Below, piece by piece: positions 47,001 through 51,865 of a stretch of DNA of 51,865 nt. How positions within the stretch are numbered: position 1 is the first letter of the stretch; every line of letters starts with the position of its first letter. Source of the stretch: JAYRZB01 sp041916675 (lineage in GTDB: Bacteria > Pseudomonadota > Alphaproteobacteria > Rhizobiales > Devosiaceae); NCBI GenBank assembly GCA_041916675.1, contig JAYRZB010000012.1:1-51865 (forward strand), in the 5' to 3' direction. The notes under the pieces are model-generated. The model was not told where the DNA came from and made no database searches. It worked only from the letters and a program-made list of their open reading frames with translations. A program made the translations under genes and the position numbers.

Positions 47001-48344
47001 ATGGACACGCCGCAAAGCCTTTGCCGCGACTGCCTCACCCTCGCCCCGGCGGCGGGCGGGCAGCGCTGCCCCGCCTGCGGCTCTCCCCGACTGATCGCCC
47101 ACGATGAGCTGACAACCCTCTCCATCGCCCATATCGATTGCGATGCCTTCTATGCCTCGGTCGAAAAGCGCGACAATCCCGATCTTGCAGGCAAGCCCGT
47201 CATCATCGGCGGTGGCGTGCGTGGCGTTGTCTCGACCTGCTGCTACATCGCCCGCCAGTTCGGCGTCCGGTCGGCCATGCCCATGTTCACCGCCCGCCGC
47301 CTCTGCCCCGATGCGGTGATCATCCGGCCCAACATGGCCAAATATGTCGAGGTCAGCCGCCAGATTCGCGCCCGGATGGATCAGTTGACTCCTCTGGTCG
47401 AACCGCTCTCGATCGACGAGGCCTTCCTCGATCTCACCGGCACCGCCGCCTTGCACAAGGCCAGTCCAGCCGAGGTTCTTGCCCGCTTTGCCCGCGATAT
47501 CGAACGCGATATCGGCATCACCGTCTCGGTCGGCCTCAGCCACAACAAGTTTCTCGCCAAGATAGCGTCCGATCTCGATAAGCCGCGCGGTTTTGCCATC
47601 ATCGGCAAGGCCGAAACGCTGTCCTTCCTCGCCCCCCGCCCCATCGATCTGATCTATGGTGTCGGCAAAGTGTTCAGCGATGTGCTGCGCAAGGACGGCT
47701 TCACCACCATTGGCCAGCTCCAGAATCACCCGCCTGAAGACTTAATGCGTCGCTATGGCGAAATGGGTGCACGCCTCGCCCGCCTGTCGCGCGGAGAGGA
47801 TACCCGCAGCATTTCAAGCGATGGCGAGATGAAATCGGTCTCCACCGAGACCACCTTCAACACTGACTTACGGGATTTCGAACAGCTTTCGACCGAGCTT
47901 CTGGCCCTGTCCGAGCGCCTTTCCGAGCGTCTCAAGGCCAAGGGCCTGGTGGGCGATACGGTGACACTCAAGCTCAAGTCGGCCGGATTTCGCTTGCGCA
48001 CCCGCGCCCGGCACTTGATGATCCCCACACAATTGGCCAACGTGCTCTACGAAACCGGCACCCAATTGCTGGCCCGTGAAATCGATGGCACCGCCTTTCG
48101 CCTCATCGGCATCGGCGTTTCCGGCATCGATACGGCAACCGGCGAGGATCCGGTCGACCTGCTCGAGCCCGCGATTGCTCGCAAAGCGGCGGCAGAACGG
48201 GCAATGGATCGTGTCCGCAGCCGTTTTGGCCGCGACGCCGTCATCAGGGGCAAGCTATACCAGCGGGCCAAGGACCGCTCCAAACCGGTCGGGGAAACAC
48301 AATCCCCGCCACAGACTGACAACAAGCAAAGCGAAGAAAAATGA
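47001..48344 (+). CDS. DNA polymerase IV (DinB, Y-family) with N-terminal zinc ribbon
   Basis: A 447-residue translesion polymerase. Catalytic motifs: IAHIDCDAFYASVEKRDNP (first Asp, near residue 46), PLSIDEAFLDLTG (Asp-Glu pair) and GLSHNKFLAKIASDLDKP; the little-finger domain follows. About 40 extra residues at the N-terminus carry two CxxC pairs (CRDC...CPAC), a zinc-ribbon extension seen in some alphaproteobacterial homologues. The C-terminal tail is Lys/Gln/Ser-rich. The ATG is 8 bp after the DUF3572 stop, and its stop overlaps the RidA start by 4 bp (ATGA), so the three form one unit. Confidence 0.93.
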   Translation: MDTPQSLCRDCLTLAPAAGGQRCPACGSPRLIAHDELTTLSIAHIDCDAFYASVEKRDNPDLAGKPVIIGGGVRGVVSTCCYIARQFGVRSAMPMFTARRLCPDAVIIRPNMAKYVEVSRQIRARMDQLTPLVEPLSIDEAFLDLTGTAALHKASPAEVLARFARDIERDIGITVSVGLSHNKFLAKIASDLDKPRGFAIIGKAETLSFLAPRPIDLIYGVGKVFSDVLRKDGFTTIGQLQNHPPEDLMRRYGEMGARLARLSRGEDTRSISSDGEMKSVSTETTFNTDLRDFEQLSTELLALSERLSERLKAKGLVGDTVTLKLKSAGFRLRTRARHLMIPTQLANVLYETGTQLLAREIDGTAFRLIGIGVSGIDTATGEDPVDLLEPAIARKAAAERAMDRVRSRFGRDAVIRGKLYQRAKDRSKPVGETQSPPQTDNKQSEEK

Positions 48345-48799
48345 CCACCGCCATCGAAAAGCTCCGCGACTACGGCTACGAACTGCCCAAGGCCAACCTG
48401 CCTTTGGCCAGCTATCTGCCGGTCGTGCGCAACGGCAACACCATTTATGTATCGGGCCAGCTCTCCACCAACGAGAACGGCGTCGTCACCGGGCGCCTCG
48501 GCGACACGCTTAATGTCGTGCAGGGCGGCAACGCCGCTGAACTGGCTGCCGTCAACATTCTGGCCCAACTCGTCCACAATGCTGGCGTTGATCTCGACAG
48601 CGTCAAGCGCGTCGTCAAACTCAGCATCTTTGTCTGCTCAACCCCAGAATTTACTGAACAGCATCTGGTGGCCAACGGGGCGTCTAACCTCATCGTCACT
48701 GTGCTGGGTGACAAGGGCAAACACGCTCGCGCCGCGGTTGGCGTTGCGGCCCTTCCCCTTGGCGCAGCCGTTGAAATCGAAGCGATTGTAGAAGTCTGA
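48341..48799 (+). CDS. RidA family protein
   Basis: A 152-residue member of the longer RidA/YjgF subgroup. Signatures include PVVRNGNTIYVSGQLSTN, EQHLVANGASNLIVTVLGDKGKHARAAVGVAALP and the C-terminal VEIEAIVEV. The Arg in HARAAVG is at the position used by RidA enzymes to bind imine substrates. RidA proteins hydrolyse reactive enamine/imine intermediates, but subgroup specificity is not known. Start overlaps the dinB stop by 4 bp. Confidence 0.92.
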   Translation: MTTAIEKLRDYGYELPKANLPLASYLPVVRNGNTIYVSGQLSTNENGVVTGRLGDTLNVVQGGNAAELAAVNILAQLVHNAGVDLDSVKRVVKLSIFVCSTPEFTEQHLVANGASNLIVTVLGDKGKHARAAVGVAALPLGAAVEIEAIVEV

Positions 48800-48802
48800 T
48801 TC

Positions 48803-49564
48803 ATGCCCAAAGCCATTTTTGACCGACCCATCGCTCACCGGGGGCTGCACGATAAATCCGCCGGTGTCATCGAGAACAGCCGCAGCGCCTTTGCGGCGGC
48901 AATCGCTGGTAACTTTGCCATCGAATGCGACCTGCAGCTGACGAGCGACGGCGTGCCGATTGTGTTTCACGACCAGAAGCTTGAGCGCCTCACCGGTCGC
49001 GCCGGCCTCGTGCGCGAAACAACCGCCGCGGAAATGGGCACCTATCCGCTCACCGGCTCAGCGGCCGGCGATTGCCCGCAAACCTTCAATGAACTGCTGG
49101 CCCAAACCCAGGGCAAGGTTTTGCTTCAGGTCGAGCTCAAGCATCAGACTACGCCTGAGGCAACCCGCAAGCTCGCCCAGGCCGCCGTTGCCTCGGCGCG
49201 CGCTTACCACGGCCCACTTGTGTTTGAGAGTTTTGATCCGGACCTCTTGGTCGAAGCCCGCAGGGCTGGCTATACCGGCGCACTCGGCATCATCACCTGG
49301 CGCTATGATCAGCCCGATGATGATACCGGCGGCATGGACCCCTGGCGCAATTTCGTCATGCGGCACCTGCTGCACTGGCCGCGTACACGCTTCGATTTCA
49401 TCTCGTGCGACAAGAACGCCCTCACCCTGCCCGCCATACGCTTCTGGCACAGCATGGGCATGACCACCGCTTCCTGGACCATCCGCGCGCAGGCCGAGGC
49501 GGATGCAGCGCTTGCGCATGCCGACCAGATCGTCTTTGAGGGCTTCAGCCCCGCCGGTGCTTAG
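48803..49564 (+). CDS. Glycerophosphodiester phosphodiesterase
   Basis: A 253-residue cytoplasmic GDPD with the TIM-barrel catalytic motifs IAHRGLHD (His, Arg), ENSRSAF (Glu-Asn), ECDLQLTSDGVPIVFHD (metal-binding Glu/Asp and second catalytic His) and LQVELKH. It cleaves glycerophosphodiesters to glycerol 3-phosphate and an alcohol. No signal peptide is seen. It follows RidA by 3 bp, and its stop overlaps the stop of the convergent NTF2-like gene by 3 bp. Confidence 0.92.
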   Translation: MPKAIFDRPIAHRGLHDKSAGVIENSRSAFAAAIAGNFAIECDLQLTSDGVPIVFHDQKLERLTGRAGLVRETTAAEMGTYPLTGSAAGDCPQTFNELLAQTQGKVLLQVELKHQTTPEATRKLAQAAVASARAYHGPLVFESFDPDLLVEARRAGYTGALGIITWRYDQPDDDTGGMDPWRNFVMRHLLHWPRTRFDFISCDKNALTLPAIRFWHSMGMTTASWTIRAQAEADAALAHADQIVFEGFSPAGA

Positions 49565-49923
49565 GGCTTGCTCACGGGAATGGCGGCACGCAGGCGAAAG
49601 CCCGTTTCGTCATTCCCGCTCATCAGATAGCGGAACCGCGCCTGTGGCGCTGCTGCGCCGCGCCAGACCACATCAGCGCTGATCAGCGCCGATCCCAGCA
49701 CATCATAGCCCTCCAGCACCGGCGCAGCGCTGGTTGCAGCGGTCAGGCCGGCCTGCTCAAGATAGCTTTCCATCGCCGTCTGGTCCGGCATCGCGGCCGC
49801 TGCGTTATCGTTGATGAAAAAACTCGGGGCCTGCCAACTGGCCAGCACCGTGTCGAGTTCCCGGCGCGTCAGCGCCGCACCATATTGCACGAGAAAGGCT
49901 TCGATTGCCTTGCGGGTGATCAT
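49561..49923 (-). CDS. NTF2-like (SnoaL/DUF4440-type) protein
   Basis: A 120-residue protein with the pattern of small NTF2-like folds: an N-terminal helix pair (ITRKAIEAFLVQYGAALTRRELDTVLASWQ), a DPSFFI-like APSFFIND strand, and a C-terminal strand series with SADVVWRGAAAPQARFRYLM. Such proteins include polyketide cyclases and ketosteroid isomerases, but no catalytic set is evident. It is alone on its strand, and divergent from the acyltransferase gene downstream. Confidence 0.7.
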   Translation of the reverse strand: MITRKAIEAFLVQYGAALTRRELDTVLASWQAPSFFINDNAAAAMPDQTAMESYLEQAGLTAATSAAPVLEGYDVLGSALISADVVWRGAAAPQARFRYLMSGNDETGFRLRAAIPVSKP

Positions 49924-50017
49924 CGTGTCTCCAATATCTTCAATTTCTTGCCCTTTGGGCGCAAAGTGATCCGGCGATCGGCACTATGTGTTTGCAGCAG
50001 CAGCGGAAAGTGGTTTC

Positions 50018-51187
50018 GTGAACAACAATGAACTGGTTGCAAACATCCACAGCACAACTGCCAGCATTCCTTCAACGGTCTGGAACAACCTGCTTCCATC
50101 GACCGGCGGCGTGCCCGACAATCCATTCCTCGATCACGGCTTTTTCCTCGCGCTTGAACAATCCGGCTGCGCCAGGCGAAAGACCGGCTGGCAGCCCCAG
50201 CATATCCTGATTTCCGATCAGTCAGGCACCCCGCTCGGCCTGATGCCGCTCTTCCTAAAGTCCCACTCGATGGGCGAATATGTCTTCGATCATGGCTGGG
50301 CCGATGCCTATCAGCGCGCCGGCGGGCACTACTACCCCAAACTGCAGTCTGCCATCCCGTTTACGCCCGTCACTGCCCCAAAACTGTTGGCGTCGTCGCC
50401 CGCCGTCCGGTCCGCCCTGCTCTCCACGACGCAAAACCTGGCCGTCCAGATTGGCGCGTCGTCTGTCCATGCCACCTTCGTTCCGGCTCCCGAGGAAGAC
50501 CTTGGACGCGACCAAGACTGGCTCTACCGCCACGATACGCAGTTTCACTGGCACAACCAGGGGTTTGCCAGCTTCGACGATTTTCTGAAAACCCTGACAT
50601 CCCGGAAGCGCAAGGCCATCAACCGCGAACGGCGCGACGCGCTGGCCGATGGATTGACCGTTAAATGGCTGTCGGGTGCCGACCTCACCGAGGCGGCCTG
50701 GGACGCCTTCTACGAATTCTATGAGGACACCGGCAGCCGCAAGTGGGGTCAGCCCTATCTCAACCGCACCTTCTTCTCGCTGCTTTCGGAAAAGCTCGGC
50801 GACCGGGTGGTGCTCATGCTTGCCTACGATGGAGCAACGCCCATTGCCGGGGCGCTCAATCTGCGCGGCACAGATACGCTCTACGGACGCAACTGGGGCG
50901 CCACGCGGCAGGTGCCGTTCCTGCATTTCGAGCTCTGCTACTATCAGGCCATCGACTACGCCATCGCTCATGGCCTATCGACCGTTGAAGCCGGAGCCCA
51001 GGGCGAACACAAGCTGGCGCGCGGCTATGCTCCCGCCACCACCCGCTCCATCCACTGGATCGCCCATCCCGGCCTGCGCAGCGCCGTCGCCGATTTTCTT
51101 GAGCATGAGCGTCGCGCGGTTGCCCGTGAACAAGATGCACTAGACCAGTTCACGCCCTTCAAAAAGGGTGAGATAACCGGCGCCTGA
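50018..51187 (+). CDS. FemAB-like (DUF482) GNAT family acyltransferase
   Basis: A 389-residue protein of the FemAB_like/DUF482 family. Conserved parts: NPFLDHGFFLALEQSGCARRKTGW near the N-terminus, WAD AYQRAGGHYYPKLQSAIPFTPV-type region near residues 90-120, FLKTLTSRKRKAINRERRDA, and GRNWGATRQVPFLHFELCYYQAIDYAI with EAGAQGEHKLARGYAP. The family contains two GNAT domains; members of the related Fem group add amino acids to peptidoglycan, but this family's substrate is unknown. A GTG at 50018 has GGAAAG upstream and is preferred; a GTG at 49988 would add ten residues. Confidence 0.85.
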   Translation: MNNNELVANIHSTTASIPSTVWNNLLPSTGGVPDNPFLDHGFFLALEQSGCARRKTGWQPQHILISDQSGTPLGLMPLFLKSHSMGEYVFDHGWADAYQRAGGHYYPKLQSAIPFTPVTAPKLLASSPAVRSALLSTTQNLAVQIGASSVHATFVPAPEEDLGRDQDWLYRHDTQFHWHNQGFASFDDFLKTLTSRKRKAINRERRDALADGLTVKWLSGADLTEAAWDAFYEFYEDTGSRKWGQPYLNRTFFSLLSEKLGDRVVLMLAYDGATPIAGALNLRGTDTLYGRNWGATRQVPFLHFELCYYQAIDYAIAHGLSTVEAGAQGEHKLARGYAPATTRSIHWIAHPGLRSAVADFLEHERRAVAREQDALDQFTPFKKGEITGA

Positions 51188-51205
51188 TCATTGCGGAGGT
51201 GTTTG

Positions 51206-51628
51206 ATGCCGGTTTACGACGACCAGAATATTCTGGCTAAAATTCTGAGGGGCGAGATCCCCTGCCACCGCGTCTACGAAGATGCCAACGCCCTGTCCTT
51301 TATGGACATTTTTCCCCAGTCGCGCGGTCATATCCTTGTCGTCCCCAAGGCTCCGTCCCGTAACCTTCTGGATGCCGATCCAGCAGTTTTGTCGGCCGTC
51401 ATACCTGTGGTTCAGAAGCTGGCCCGCGCCGTGCGTATCGCAACCCGCGCCGACGGCATCCGCCTCAACCAGTTCAATGAAGCGCCCTCCGGGCAGACCA
51501 TCTTTCACCTGCATTTTCACATCGTGCCGGTTTACCTCGGCACCGATCTCGACCGCCACGCCACCTCCCGCGCCGACGACGCCGAACTGGCCAGCCTCGC
51601 CCGCGAAATCGCAGCTGCGATCGAGTAG
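51206..51628 (+). CDS. HIT family protein
   Basis: A 140-residue histidine-triad nucleotide hydrolase or transferase. It has the N-terminal NILAKILRGEIPCHRVYEDANALSFMDIFPQSRGHILVVPK, and the active-site triad FHLHFHIVPVY at residues about 96-106. Members hydrolyse adenylated or phosphoramidated nucleotides. GGAGGT lies 6 nt before the ATG at 51206; an earlier frame start at 51191 is less likely. It follows the acyltransferase by 18 bp and is probably co-transcribed. Confidence 0.93.
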   Translation: MPVYDDQNILAKILRGEIPCHRVYEDANALSFMDIFPQSRGHILVVPKAPSRNLLDADPAVLSAVIPVVQKLARAVRIATRADGIRLNQFNEAPSGQTIFHLHFHIVPVYLGTDLDRHATSRADDAELASLAREIAAAIE

Positions 51629-51771
51629 CCCCTCTGAGTTACGCACCCGACGCCCACGCAGTTCTGGCGGTCTATTCTTTCCCCGCAGGGCCCTAGCAAA
51701 TGGAGCACAAGCCTCAGCATCTCCCTGCCCTTGCGGGGGGACTGTTTAGTTGGAGCGCGCCGCACCCCCAC

Positions 51772-51865
51772 CTTGATCCTCCCCCTGGCAGGGGGAGGAA
51801 ACACGCAAGCCGTGAAACACGGGCTCCCTCCCACTCGAGGGGGAGGGATGGGGTGGGGGTGGGGG
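51772..51865. repeat. Dispersed GC-rich hairpin repeat, right copy
   Basis: This is nearly identical to positions 1-95, in the same orientation, including the CCTCCCCCT/AGGGGGAGG hairpin, the CCGTG-AAA-CACGG hairpin and the G-rich tail at the window end. The 143 bp before it (51629-51771) hold no gene; they contain another fragment of the family, TGCCCTTGCGGGG near 51726-51739. The window stops inside or at the end of this repeat. Confidence 0.75.

Noticed and set aside
1..51865. tRNA, rRNA or tmRNA genes
   Set aside because: Searched by eye for T-loop GGTTCGAATCC-like motifs with acceptor stems and for rRNA landmarks; the few GATTCGAA hits, such as near 7751, lie inside good coding sequence without a cloverleaf.
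1..51865. The flanking direct repeats as ends of a 51-kb mobile element
   Set aside because: The content is conserved housekeeping DNA, there is no integrase or transposase, and the unit resembles a dispersed intergenic repeat. An assembly break is simpler.

Overview
The window looks like chromosomal DNA of a high-GC alphaproteobacterium of the order Hyphomicrobiales (Rhizobiales), plausibly Devosiaceae or a close relative. The evidence is the divK-pleD pair with a DUF3572 gene and dinB beside it, an HdaA-type DnaA regulator, GatCAB together with an AspRS of non-discriminating type, the AI-2E permease / hdaA / ppk / ppx cluster, and gene overlaps of the ATGA/GTGA kind. The family is inferred from gene content and order; no rRNA or tRNA gene is present to test it. 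I see no CRISPR array, prophage or insertion sequence. Almost the same GC-rich hairpin repeat sits in direct orientation at both extreme ends (1-101 and 51772-51865), which suggests that the window is a whole contig broken at a dispersed repeat.

Layout. 1-600: gene-free repeat debris. 633-8966: mostly small accessory and stress genes (VOC protein, two overlapping small proteins, a coiled-coil protein behind cspA, a SleB-like lipoprotein, an ArsR-SRPBCC pair with a palindromic operator, DUF2076, a PuuB-like FAD oxidase, a family 2 glycosyltransferase, DUF1993, a secreted six-cysteine protein, a protein made of eight 13-residue repeats, DUF1801). 9349-16768: AMP nucleosidase, malic enzyme, an EAL phosphodiesterase with a CtrA-type box upstream, and aspS. 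16953-25427: rnd facing a minus-strand run ppx-ppk-hdaA-AI-2E permease, then divergent purM-purN. 25475-32618: YdeI-like protein, EamA exporter, gatB, two GNATs, chorismate mutase, a YjhX-like protein, and gatC-GNAT-gatA.

32702-33940: a degenerate metallo-beta-lactamase-like protein and a DUF4160/DUF2442-HTH pair that looks like an inserted toxin-antitoxin-type module of lower GC. 34096-44455: a plus-strand housekeeping run ruvX, pyrB, a dihydroorotase-like gene lacking the HxH metal ligands, plsY, dprA, topA, rnr, DUF983 and rpmG. 44816-51628: pleD-divK facing DUF3572-dinB-RidA-GDPD, then an NTF2-like protein, a DUF482/FemAB-like acyltransferase and a HIT protein.

How the genes connect. AspRS plus GatCAB would make Asn-tRNA(Asn) and possibly Gln-tRNA(Gln) by transamidation. 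DivK and PleD feed the CtrA cell-cycle circuit, and a TTAA-N7-TTAA box lies upstream of the EAL gene here, so c-di-GMP synthesis (PleD) and breakdown (EAL) may be tied to the same circuit. HdaA, Ppk and Ppx are translationally overlapped, placing control of replication initiation next to polyphosphate turnover. The least explained items are the 13-residue repeat protein, the degenerate MBL-like protein beside gatC, the DUF4160/DUF2442-HTH module and a structured gene-free stretch downstream of rpmG.
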